Source of the DNA: Phytophthora quininea
Lineage: Eukaryota; Oomycota; Peronosporomycetes; Peronosporales; Peronosporaceae
Assembly (NCBI GenBank): GCA_011947345.1
Contig: JAAVTG010000693.1
Coordinates: forward strand, 362,277-426,276
Reading direction: 5' to 3'
DNA length: 64,000 nucleotides
Every line of letters starts with the position of its first letter. The stretch's first letter is position 1. This document shows, one piece after another, positions 12,225 through 23,800 of this stretch. The notes below the pieces were generated by a model. The model did not search any database, was not told the DNA's origin, and saw only the letters and a program-made list of their open reading frames with translations. The translations under genes and the position numbers were made by a program.

Positions 12225-12939
12225 GCGTTGTCGTACGCATAATGCGCTGGGCTATGGTCGGGTGCCGCCATCTCTTGGTGGCGAGTGACTTGTGAACGTA
12301 GCCCCATCGGTGTCACGGTAGGTGACTGGCCCATTGGCCACAAGGCTTGTTGGTTTTGGGCGTGTTTGTGGCTTGATGCAGGCTGCAACTCAACCCACAC
12401 GTCTAGAAACGCTGTGCCTTCGTTCATGCCGCAGCTTCAATAGCTTGCAAGGAGCATGGCAGACAATTCCCTTGGGCTCCACCATGTCGGCGAATTTGGG
12501 TCGCTGTCGCGGTGTCGAACCGAGTGTTGTCGGGCCAAGAGGGAAGTGCGCCACCGAGTCTCTTTGTTCGGGGGAGAAGAGCGAGTGCCGTGTCCGCTTG
12601 AAGGCCCAGAAGGATTCGATTGAGCGTATGTGTTTAGCTGGAGAGAAGCGAAGTTGATGAATTCCGGTAAAAGTATCAAATTGAAAACCGATGAGATGGC
12701 GAGTTGAAGTCTGGTGTCCTTGATCATCCTGTCCATTACCACCACAAACGAAAACAAGTTGTTGAGCACAGTTGGTTGTAAAAGCTCCCGAGCAGAGCCT
12801 CCGTCCCCAAAGGACAGCAGTGCCGCAAGCATCAGCTCCCTGAGAGTCGTGTTATGATCGCCGACATTAAACCGCAACGCTGTCTATCTCGCTGTCTGCA
12901 AACCTGTCACTTGACTCTCTTGGGTGTACTGTTGTTTGC
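12225..12939. other. Intergenic between converging DYRK-like and RPS12 genes
   Basis: About 715 bp. An open frame on the minus strand (12877-12437) has no ATG at its head and no recognisable domain. I see no gene, repeat or RNA here. Confidence 0.5.
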
Positions 12940-13355
12940 TTAGTTCTCGCCCTGGCGCTTGAGGTAGTCCAGCAGCACGTTGAGCGCGTGGGTCTCCTCG
13001 CCGAAGTCGGTGATGACGGCGCACGACGTGGACACGACCTTGCGGGCCTCGCCCAGGAGTCGATCTTGCACAGGCCGCACCACTCGCCGAGCTGCTTGCC
13101 CGAGGGCACCAGGATGAGGTTCACGCCGTGCTCCTCGCACAGGGCGCGCACCAGCTTGCTGTAGCTGGGCTCGTCGCAGTCCTGGGCCAGGCAGCACAGA
13201 CGCGCGCGACGCGAGTCCAGGGCCTTGGCGGCCTCGTGCAGGCCGCGCTTGAGGCCGTCGTGGATCAGCGCCTTCTTGAGCACCTCCTTGAGGGCGTCCA
13301 TCTCGCCCAGCTCCTTGGGGACCTCGACCTCCGCCACAACTTCCTCAGCCGACAT
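12940..13355 (-). CDS. RPS12: 40S ribosomal protein S12 (eS12)
   Basis: Small-subunit ribosomal protein of about 138 aa. The L7Ae/eS12 core is clear: [41 protein letters not shown] and [20 protein letters not shown], then in another frame [18 protein letters not shown] and a C-terminal [11 protein letters not shown]. The two halves are joined by one missing base within 13062-13068 (ACTCCTGGGC on the minus strand). Because eS12 is essential and both sides are perfectly conserved, an assembly error is more likely than a pseudogene. The start ATG is at 13355. It is divergent from the TPR gene 200 bp away. Confidence 0.9.
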
Positions 13356-13557
13356 GTTGAATTTCTTGGAGTCCTCGGAAAGAAGAAGCTTTTACGTAAT
13401 GAAGCAAGCGAGGTTGCCCTTGGGCTCGACTTGACTGGCTCAGGTTCACCTTCACAAGAGTGACAAGGTGGGCCTCAGAATAGTGACAGGTACTGATCAT
13501 TAGAGGGACCTGTATAAAGTAATATTGCAAGAGTGATTGTTAGACCACTTTTGGATA

Positions 13558-15458
13558 ATGAGAGGCGTGGGGCGCTTAATGGCGCGGGCGCTGCGGCGTC
13601 CTGAGGCGACGACGCGGGCGTTCAGCGCGCCGCTGCGCACGCAAACGCGTCTCTTCTCCAACTACGTCTCGGGCGACGGACTGTACGAGGGCCAGGACTA
13701 CGCGCGGCAGGTGGAGAAGAAGTTCAGCGAGCTGTCGGGCAAGGAGCCGTGGGAGCCCGACGTCAAGTACCTGGCGAACGTCAAGGACCGCTGGCTGGGG
13801 CCCGAGCCCACACTCAACGAGCTGGTGCGAGAGGACGTCCCACTGGCCAGAGCGCTGTTCCGCAACGTGCTGCAGCGCCGCTACCCGAAAGATATGGGCA
13901 TGTGGAACAAGTGGGGCGTCATGGAGTGGAAAGCGGGCAATGCAGGACTGGCCAGAATGATTTTCTCCAAGGCCTCCAAGATCAAGTTCGACGCCGAGCT
14001 CTGGAGCTCGTGGGGGTCCATGGAGCTGGACACCAAGAACTTAAGCGAGGCCAAGCGGATCTTTAAAGTCATCTTAGCCACAGACCCTTGCAATGCCGAG
14101 GCTGGATTGGGTCTGGCGCGGTGGGAGGTGGAGGTCGGAAATCCGGACGCTGCTCGTGAGAGGTTTGAGGAGCTGCTGGAGAAGCATCCACGAGACGTCG
14201 TGATCCTGCAGGCGTACGGAGTCTTCGAGGCCAAGTGCCAGCATGTTGGGCTGGCTCGTAGTATTTTTCAGAGTGCAGTGTCCCACCCACGAGCCACTGG
14301 ACAGGTGTGGCACGCGTGGGCCAAGGCGGAGTATGATGCGGGGCTGTACAAGAACGCATTGGCTGTGATCACGTCGGCGTTCGAGAAGTTCCCGACGCAC
14401 AAGTGGCTGGTGCTGCTCGGAGCCTTGTGCCACTTCAAGCTGGGCGATGTCTACGAGGCTCGGCGTGCCTACCGACGACTTATTGATGGCGGACTGTACG
14501 TGGAACCGGCGGCGTACAATTCGTACGCCAAAATGGAGGAGGAGTTTGGCAACGACGACGCAGCCGCGGGTTTGTACATCTCGGCGCTGGACCAGCATCC
14601 CGACCACGTTCCCAGCTTAATGGGACTTGCGCTTCTGTACAAACGAGGCGGCCAGCTGCGTAATTCGCGTAAAGTGTTTGAGAATGCGCTCAAAAACCTA
14701 CAGCATACAGGTCCGGTGCTGCAAGCTTGGGGGACTTTGAGGAGCACCACGGCGAGTTGGAACATGCTCGCGAGTTGTACGAAGAAGCCACGCAGATACA
14801 ACCGACGCATATCGAATCGTGGCGAGGACTGGCACGTGTAGAATCGAAAATGAACCACCTCGACGCGGCGCGTTCTGCCCTTACCATGGCCGCGCAGCAC
14901 GTGCCGAACGACGCGCCACTTCTTGTCGAGTTAGCAAAAATTGAACAGAAGAGGAGACGACTGCCAGCAGCGCGTGCGGCCTTGGAGAAGGCGCTCAGTA
15001 TCGACTCATCGGACGCTGCCGTCTGGAATCTGCGCGCTCTGCTGGAGTTGGCTATGGACCCGGAACGCGCCCAAACGATTGTAGAAAACGCGCTGGGTGT
15101 CATTCCTGACTATGAGAAGACCAGTCGAAGCATTTTGCTATGCACGTACGGACGCGCGTACGCAGCTTTGGGCGACTATGAACAGTCTGTGGCAGCCTTT
15201 CAACGCTCGTTCAAGCTGCGACCGAAGAATTGGGAGACGCACATGATTTACGCCGACTGCGTCTTGGCACCGAACGAGGCTTGGAGCGAGGCCGTTAAGC
15301 ACTACACGGCCGCTCGCAAGCTGCTGCACCGAACTGATAGACGTCGCGGGAAAATCCAGCGCAAACTGCACGCAGCGGAAGCGAAGGCGAAAGAGCAGCA
15401 GAGACATCACGAAGAAGACGATGACGATGAAGATGGCCATGAGGAAGACGGCTCGTAA
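13558..15458 (+). CDS. TPR/HAT-repeat protein, probably mitochondrial
   Basis: An intronless array of about 15 tandem 34-residue helical repeats of the half-a-TPR/TPR type, such as WNKWGVMEWKAGNAGLARMIF, as in RNA-processing proteins of organelles (HCF107-like). The first ATG (13558) starts an Arg-rich leader without acidic residues (MRGVGRLMARALRRPEATTR), a good mitochondrial presequence. The C-terminus is a Lys/Glu helix ending in an acidic tail (EEDDDDEDGHEEDGS). One base is lost in the G5 run 14729-14733, shifting the frame in the middle of a repeat; otherwise about 633 aa. A role in organellar RNA maturation is inference from family. An open frame reaching back to 13537 begins with TTG and is not needed. 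Confidence 0.78.
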
Positions 15459-15481
15459 CAATAGCAGACAGACATAATAGC

Positions 15482-15868
15482 ACCCGGATTTGGAAAGAGA
15501 TCGCCGACAATCGCGATGGAAGCGTATCAACCATTTACCACCGGCTGTAGTCTTCGACCACATTGCTCTCCGAGCTCGACACTTGGCTCAAGGAGCACGA
15601 AGAAGAAACGCTTGGAGGATGGCTCTATGAGCCGATCATGGACGACACTGGCCGCGTCATAATCTACGAGGCCGGCACCCAACTGCACGTGTTCACCGCC
15701 GGTATGGTGATGAACCAGATTCGCCATCAAGTGGTAAGGGCTGGAGACGACGACGAGATCCCCCATTGTCGTTCCTCTTGGGGTCATCTACTTCGAATCG
15801 CCCCTACCTGCTGCGCCCTTGCTGGTCATGAAAACGATCGGATTGAGTTTTAAATTCAAGACGCTCAG
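15482..15868 (+). pseudogene. Unidentified coding-like stretch, broken
   Basis: A frame reading TRIWKEIADNRDGSVSTIYHRL, one TAG, then LDTWLKEHEEETLGGWLYEP continues to about 15765, where a C5 run moves it to a frame reading IPIVVPLGVIYFESPLP and ending near 15868. The composition is protein-like and no ATG starts it. I recognise no family. It may be a decayed gene, or exons of a small gene whose introns I cannot place. It lies between the TPR gene and HIG1. Confidence 0.3.
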
Positions 15869-15906
15869 TATCATTGCAGTTCCAATCACTAGAGCTATGT
15901 GGTTGC

Positions 15907-16256
15907 CTACTTCTGGTCCCGGAGCGTGATCTGCATGCGGTCCTCGTAGCTCTGTTTCTTCTTGTCCTCCTTGCCAGACGCTGCGAACATGGCGCCGCCG
16001 GCCACGGCCACCACCGTGGCGGTCTGCGCCACCACGCGGGCCTGCATGAAGAGGTTGCCGAGCTTGGACTGGCCGCGGTGGAACGTCACGAGGCCGCCCA
16101 GCAGCACGGCCGACGTGAGCGCGCAGCCCAGCGGCACGAGTGGATCCTCCTTGACGCGCGACCAGAGCGACTTCCTGCCGCCGTAGCGCTCGTCCTCCAT
16201 CCAGCTAAAGTCCCCACGGCATACACGCGCTCCGGTTGCTCACGCTGCTCCGGCAT
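15907..16256 (-). CDS. HIG1-domain protein (RCF1/HIGD-like)
   Basis: Mitochondrial inner-membrane protein of the hypoxia-induced gene 1 family, which supports assembly of respiratory complexes III/IV. The signature is KEDPLVPLGCALTSAVLLGG, then FHRGQSKLGNLFMQARVVAQ: two membrane segments joined by the conserved RG/QARVVAQ loop. The C-terminus is short and Lys-rich. The ATG at 16256 gives MPEQREQPERVYAV. One base is missing in the 4-base run 16212-16215 and the frame resumes at DFSWMEDER. Total length about 116 aa. An internal ATG at 16200 would avoid the break, but the longer N-terminus looks coding. Confidence 0.85.
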
Positions 16257-16518
16257 GGCTGCTTGGTGGCCGATTCACTTCTGAAAACGTGAGGCTGCTA
16301 CGTACGTCTCTTGGACGTTTCTTCGAGGTCAGGCACGCAGCGTATTGTTGATTGGCCGAGGACGCCATCCTGGGATATGCGTCTTCGCCTGAGGCGAAGG
16401 AAGGGCGAGTTCAGACGGTAGCCGAGAGACGACGGGAGGTTGCGGGTCGAGTTGCAGAGTCTCGCCACCAGAGTACGCGAGAGGAGGAAGCTTTTGCGTT
16501 CCGAGGCTACCAACCAAA

Positions 16519-17602
16519 GTGACGGCGACGAGCAGTGGTAGAGGAGAAGGCGATCGCAGTCGCAGAACCCGTCGAAGAACTTCTTCGGAAGAAGTGCCGT
16601 TGCTACAGTCGCTAAGCTCTTCTCCGGATGGACAGCAGGGCGAGACGAAGCTGCCGCTGTGCAAAAGAACCGGCGGAGGTTTGTGGGGCCATGGCAAGAG
16701 CGTCAATGAGCTGTAGTGGCATCCGACGCATCCGGAGCGGTTCCTGTCGGCCTCCATGGACGCAACTGTGCGGGTTTGGAACACTTCATCCGGTGGTGGT
16801 TGTCGACGAGTGCTGACACAGCACTCGCTAGGCGTTAAACGCGCCAAGTGGTCGCTGGATGGGAGGACGGTGCCGTCGGTGGCTACGACGGTCTTGCTTG
16901 CTGTGTCGACGCTGAGACTGGTCAGATACAGCAGCAATTACGGCAGTGCAAGGTCACTGCAACCTCAGCACAAGTGGAGCGCGTTACTGCAGTGTGTTTC
17001 CATCCAACGGATCCGAAGTCGGTGCTGGGTGGGGTGGGACGGACAAAGGCTACATTTACGGACACGATCACCGCTTGAAAGACCCGCAGCGTCAAGTCAA
17101 CATGTACTCAAGATCGTTCAGCGACGTGCACGACCTGCTTTGTGTTGGAAATCTTGGCCAGCACTTTGTGTCTAGCGCTGGCGTGCTCCAGCGCGACGCT
17201 AGCAACCAAACGCTGCTGGTCTGGGACTGGCGCTGGTCGACGCTGCTCTATGGTCGCTTGGACCACAACATGCTTGCCCACTCGTGTCTGCGAGCGCACC
17301 CTACCAAGCCGTATTTCGCGGCGCATTGCAGTGGCAACTACGTGTCGCTGAATTCTTCAAATGCTCCGTACAAGTGTCTGAAAGGTGCCAGCGTCGACAG
17401 GCGCCGCCCACCTTCGGTTTGAAGGAGGCCATGAAATTGAAGGCTACGGCATTCAGTGCAGTTTTTCGCTTGATGGTCGACGTTCGGCGACGTGTGGTGC
17501 TGTACTTTCAAGTGTATGGCCGAACAACCCCGTGTACTTGTGCCGAATACCCCAAGTCTACTAACTGGCAGTGGCGTGGGAGACATCGACCTCTTTCAAT
17601 AA
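16519..17602 (+). pseudogene. WDR25/PRP17-like WD40 gene, damaged
   Basis: WD40 repeats in several frames: LWGHGKSVNEL, TAG at 16714-16716, then WHPTHPERFLSASMDATVRV, a shift near 16860-16875, GGYDGLACCVDAETGQI, a shift near 17040, the WDR25-like core (SSAGVLQRDASNQTLLVWDW and HPTKPYFAAHCSGNYVSL), a shift near 17390-17420, GGHEIEGYGIQCSFSLDGR, and a last shift before LLTGSGVGDIDLF and a stop at 17600-17602. The order of motifs matches WDR25/PRP17-type proteins. With one nonsense codon and at least four shifts in 1.1 kb it is more damaged than its neighbours, so decay is favoured over base errors. No N-terminal exon was found. Confidence 0.6.
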
Positions 17603-17843
17603 CGACGCCGATTTTCTGACTTTTTCTTTCCAAGCACATACCCGGGACGGAGTACTCGACCGCGGCGATCGGCTCCGGCAGCTCGAGCTCCCATATTTAC
17701 ATTCCCTTCGGTCGCGGCTTGAACGAGCGAACAAGCTGCTCATAATTGCCCAAAGCTGCGGACTAATTGAGCAACCGACTTCGACTCGCCTCGAAACGAC
17801 GCGATCTTAGCTTGCTGTTCCAGTCGAGTTCTTCCTTGCTGCC

Positions 17844-20800
17844 ATGAACGGCTACCTCCGCAGCAAATGCTCGTCGGAGCAGCAGCTACTGAATGAGCTG
17901 GCCAAGCTGCTGGCCGCCAAGGAGTTGGCTTCGCGTAAGATGGCGGACGTGCTGCGCGCTCTCACTTTCTTCTACACTTCGGCGGTGCGAGGTGCTCGCA
18001 TCCCGCAGTCGCTGCTCAGCGGTCTGTGCTCGCTGTTGCCACAGCTCAAGGACAAGAAGGAGTCGGTGCTGCTCAAGGACGAGCACCAACGCATCGCCCG
18101 CATCGCGCTGTGTCTGTTGGGTCGTCTCATCGACCAGTTCGAGATCCACAAGCGACTGCAACAGGAAGCGGACATCCAAAGTGTCGACATGGCCGAGTCG
18201 GTACTCAGCAGCTTCATGACGACGCTGGAGACGGCGGTGATGACTCCGTCGGGTCTGCTGCTGCCGAGACAAAGAGCGACTCTAAGGGTGTACGCTCAAC
18301 TCTGTCGAGTTTTTGGCAAGAGAGAGCACTTGGTCTCGTTCATTGAGACGTTACTGCAGCAGTCGCCTGTGCTGGCGGAAGTTGTAGTGGATGGAAAGGG
18401 CAAGCGTGGACCAGCCCCAGGTCCGGCGCAGTTTGCGGCAGTGGCAGGAGCGTGCCATGCCCTTCGCTTCCATACTCTACAGGATGAGCAAGTGATGTCG
18501 CTGGACAAGTTGATACAACTCGCGTTCAGTATTCCTGCAGGCACTGGCGCTCGCCATGCAGCCAGCACATTGCTGGGGTTTCTATCAACCCCGTTGAGCG
18601 AAGATAAAACGTCTCATGCCGTGACTGTGGCCAAAGCTATTGAGAAGTATCTGATAGCAGCACGTCCACGGTCTTTCGTGAGCGGTGACTCGCTCACGTC
18701 GATTCAGGTGCTGCGGATCTGTGGACATTTACTGCGATCACCTGTGCACAACGACACCAATGTTGACTCGAAGTTGGTGAACACACCGACAGAAGATGGT
18801 CAACTGCAGTCGTCGGAGCAGAGCCCTTCTCTCCAAGGCTTTTTCGTCTCGAACGCCGTGGCAACGCAACTTCTGGATTATTTGGTGGATGTAATTCAAA
18901 GTGTGGGCGGCGACAACTCTGCAGCAAAGTCTTCTGTTTCTCCGGCCGTAGTGCTCGTAGCCACAGAGGAAGCTTTGCGGGGGTGCAGTCCTGAAGCAAG
19001 CATCATCAAGCAGTCCAAATGGGGTTCCAGCTGCCTTTTCGAGCTAGTAGCGGCAGCATTACTGTCAATGCTTCCAACGCAACGTGACTCTTGCAGCACA
19101 GTCATATTGCACCGCGTGTGCCGTGCTGTACAACTTGTGGCGGAACGACTCGATGCTACCACACTGAAGCTGAACGCGTCATCGGGACAATCGTCATCAG
19201 TTCCAACGTATTTGAGCCATCTCGCAGTCCGGATCCGAGAGTTGACGGAGCACAGCAACGCGTTCGTCGCCTGCGAAGCCTTACGTGCTCTCGTGTGGCT
19301 TATCCCTCGCTACTACGACAGCGCCAGAGATGAAGATGGCTGGTCCGGTATCTTCTTGCAGCTCGAGACGCTGCCCTTCAACCGCATCCAACCAGAACGA
19401 CGCGCTGCAATCGCATGGACACTCTTCCGACGAGGTGTTTCCACCCCGAAAGCGTATGGATATTCCATCGAGACGAGTCTATTATCTGGCTGTCTTTGGG
19501 TGGTGTTGGCGTGGTTTCGAGTACGACCATGTGGATGGCATGCTGCTTTGTTTACAGCAATTTGGCACACTGCACTTCGTGAAGATCTCTCGTCTTTGGG
19601 TGATGCTGTTTTCTTCTCTATCAACGAGTTGCTTGATTATCACTGCTCACCAACAGAGGCTGCAGCTGAGGATTGTCTCGTGGTTAAACAAACTACGCTT
19701 CAATTCCTAAGTCATCGAGACGGAGGTGTGCGCTACGCTCTTCGACATGACACATGGAGCCGTCCTTTGCTGCTGCGGCTGACCAAGCAAGCGCTGTTAG
19801 AGACCGGCACTTCACAACGCATGAGTGCCCGAGCACTCTCGCAACTGCACAAAGAAGCTATTGATCAAGGATTGAACTCCCTGGAACAGCAATTAGCTGC
19901 AACGCTATCGTTTATAGAGAAGCGGTCACAGCGAACACGACCAACTATTGTGCTACCAGGGAAAAACGAATTTCCTGCCCGTGACGACCCTGTTGCAGCT
20001 TTTAACGCTTCTACGTCCAACTTTACAACCATGGACAGTGATAGCAACCGGTTTAACAGCTTCACTGCGCCTGTGAATGCATTGCAGACGCCCGCTTCGG
20101 CAGTAGTCGATTGGGATTCTACCGACACGACGAAGATTGATCAGCTGTCACACGATGACACTTCAAAGACCTCTCAAGATGTTGCATTTGACTGGGGCGA
20201 TTCAAAAGACAGTGAGACTTTGCCCTCCCATGAGAAACACGCAAATGCATTTGCAGGATGGGGACAAGAGCAGCCCACTGAAGACAGAAGCGCTGCCACC
20301 AACGCATTCAACGAGTTTTCACCGACGCCTACGGCAGATTGGGGCGATATTACCACACCGCCAGCAGATTCTGGAGGAGTTTCTGCAAATACTAATGCGT
20401 TTGGTGACTTTGAAGGGACTGCAGCGACAACCAATGACACATTTTCTACTGAATGGACCGCGACGACGTCATTTACGGCGGGGTTCGAAGAGCAATCGAA
20501 AAGTACGGGCGATACGTCCTTCGTACGCTTCAGCGAATCGGCACAAGTAGACGACACAAGTTTTTGCAGCACTACGCCAGACGTAAAGTATTCGACGGCT
20601 ACTGCTATCACTGCAGTTGCTGCCACTGCAGCAGCATCCGGAACTAGTACAACCCTCACTCAGGAAACAACGTTCACAGCCAATTTCGACACACCGTCAC
20701 AGCAAATAGCGACTGAAGAGTCGTTCACAGACTTCGGTGCGCCCACGGAGAGCACGACGGAGGGAAGTGGTGGCGCCGCCCACCAGCTCGACGATTTCGG

Positions 20801-23800
20801 TGCCGATGCCGGAAGCACGGTGGCGGACGCCGGTGCGGCTGAAGGTGTGCACTTCGCGACGGAAACCAAGTCGGAAAGCACAACGGAGGTGTCGTTCACA
20901 GACTTCGGTGCGCCCACGGAGAGCACGACGGAGGGAAGTGGTGGCGCCGCCCACCAGCTCGACGATTTCGGTGCCGATGCCGGAAGCACGGTGGCGGACG
21001 CCGGTGCGGCTGAAGGTGTGCACTTCGCGACGGAAACCAAGTCGGAAAGCACAACGGAGGTGTCGTTCACAGACTTCGGTGCGCCCACGGAGAGCACGAC
21101 GGAGGGAAGTGGTGGCGCCGCCCACCAGCTCGACGATTTCGGTGCCGATGCCGGAAGCACGGTGGCGGACGCCGGTGCGGCTGAAGGTGTGCACTTCGCG
21201 ACGGAAACCAAGTCGGAAAGCACAACGGAGGTGTCGTTCACAGACTTCGGTGCGCCCACGGAGAGCACGACGGAGGGAAGTGGTGGCGCCGCCCACCAGC
21301 TCGACGATTTCGGTGCCGATGCCGGAAGCACGGTGGCGGACGCCGGTGCGGCTGAAGGTGTGCACTTCGCGACGGAAACCAAGTCGGAAAGCACAACGGA
21401 GGTGTCGTTCACAGACTTCGGTGCGCCCACGGAGAGCACGACGGAGGGAAGTGGTGGCGCCGCCCACCAGCTCGACGATTTCGGTGCCGATGCCGGAAGC
21501 ACGGTGGCGGACGCCGGTGCGGCTGAAGGTGTGCACTTCGCGACGGAAACCAAGTCGGAAAGCACAACGGAGGTGTCGTTCACAGACTTCGGTGCGCCCA
21601 CGGAGAGCACGACGGAGGAAGTGGTGGCGCCGCCCACCAGCTCGACGATTTCGGTGCCGATGCCGGAAGCACGGTGGCGGACGCCGGTGCGGCTGAAGGT
21701 GTGCACTTCGCGACGGAAACCAAGTCGGAAAGCACAACGGAGGTGTCGTTCACAGACTTCGGTGCGCCCACGGAGAGCACGACGGAGGAAGTGGTGGCGC
21801 CGCCCACCAGCTCGACGATTTCGGTGCCGATGCCGGAAGCACGGTGGCGGACGCCGGTGCGGCTGAAGGTGTGCACTTCGCGACGGAAACCAAGTCGGAA
21901 AGCACAACGGAGGTGTCGTTCACAGACTCCGGTGCGCCCACGGAGAGCACGACGGAGGAAGTGGTGGCGCCGCCCACCAGCTCGACGATTTCGGTGCCGA
22001 TGCCGGAAGCACGGTGGCGGACGCCGGTGCGGCTGAAGGTGTGCACTTCGCGACGGAAACCAAGTCGGAAAGCACAACGGAGGTGTCGTTCACAGACTTC
22101 GGTGCGCCCACGGAGAGCACGACGGAGGGAAGTGGTGGCGCCGCCCACCAGCTCGACGATTTCGGTGCCGATGCCGGAAGCACGGTGGCGGACGCCGGTG
22201 CGGCTGAAGGTGTGCACTTCGCGACGGAAACCAAGTCGGAAAGCACAACGGAGGTGTCGTTCACAGACTTCGGTGCGCCCACGGAGAGCACGACGGAGGA
22301 AGTGGTGGCGCCGCCCACCAGCTCGACGATTTCGGTGCCGATGCCGGAAGCACGGTGGCGGACGCCGGTGCGGCTGAAGGTGTGCACTTCGCGACGGAAA
22401 CCAAGTCGGAAAGCACAACGGAGGTGTCGTTCACAGACTTCGGTGCGCCCACGGAGAGCACGACGGAGGGAAGTGGTGGCGCCGCCCACCAGCTCGACGA
22501 TTTCGGTGCCGATGCCGGAAGCACGGTGGCGGACGCCGGTGCGGCTGAAGGTGTGCACTTCGCGACGGAAACCAAGTCGGAAAGCACAACGGAGGTGTCG
22601 TTCACAGACTTCGGTGCGCCCACGGAGAGCACGACGGAGGGAAGTGGTGGCGCCGCCCACCAGCTCGACGATTTCGGTGCCGATGCCGGAAGCACGGTGG
22701 CGGACGCCGGTGCGGCTGAAGGTGTGCACTTCGCGACGGAAACCAAGTCGGAAAGCACAACGGAGGTGTCGTTCACAGACTTCGGTGCGCCCACGGAGAG
22801 CACGACGGAGGGAAGTGGTGGCGCCGCCCACCAGCTCGACGATTTCGGTGCCGATGCCGGAAGCACGGTGGCGGACGCCGGTGCGGCTGAAGGTGTGCAC
22901 TTCGCGACGGAAACCAAGTCGGAAAGCACAACGGAGGTGTCGTTCACAGACTTCGGTGCGCCCACGGAGAGCACGACGGAGGAAGTGGTGGCGCCGCCCA
23001 CCAGCTCGACGATTTCGGTGCCGATGCCGGAAGCACGGTGGCGGACGCCGGTGCGGCTGAAGGTGTGCACTTCGCGACGGAAACCAAGTCGGAAAGCACA
23101 ACGGAGGTGTCGTTCACAGACTTCGGTGCGCCCACGGAGAGCACGACGGAGGGTGGTGGCGCCGCCCACCAGCTCGACGATTTCGGTGCCGATGCCGGAA
23201 GCACGGTGGCGGACGCCGGTGCGGCTGAAGGTGTGCACTTCGCGACGGAAACCAAGTCGGAAAGCACAACGGAGGTGTCGTTCACAGACTTCGGTGCGCC
23301 CACGGAGAGCACGACGGAGGAAGTGGTGGCGCCGCCCACCAGCTCGACGATTTCGGTGCCGATGCCGGAAGCACGGTGGCGGACGCCGGTGCGGCTGAAG
23401 GTGTGCACTTCGCGACGGAAACCAAGTCGGAAAGCACAACGGAGGTGTCGTTCACAGACTTCGGTGCGCCCACGGAGAGCACGACGGAGGGAAGTGGTGG
23501 CGCCGCCCACCAGCTCGACGATTTCGGTGCCGATGCCGGAAGCACGGTGGCGGACGCCGGTGCGGCTGAAGGTGTGCACTTCGCGACGGAAACCAAGTCG
23601 GAAAGCACAACGGAGGTGTCGTTCACAGACTTCGGTGCGCCCACGGAGAGCACGACGGAGGGAAGTGGTGGCGCCGCCCACCAGCTCGACGATTTCGGTG
23701 CCGATGCCGGAAGCACGGTGGCGGACGCCGGTGCGGCTGAAGGTGTGCACTTCGCGACGGAAACCAAGTCGGAAAGCACAACGGAGGTGTCGTTCACAGA

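Noticed and set aside
12437..12877. 146-codon minus-strand frame between DYRK and RPS12
   Set aside because: Starts with TTG, has no recognisable domain and a Ser/Pro-rich composition typical of noncoding GC-rich DNA.
17844..20720. Naming the solenoid protein as TPLATE/TSET or another adaptor subunit
   Set aside because: Only general helical-repeat character and DF-type words support this; no family-specific motif could be seen.
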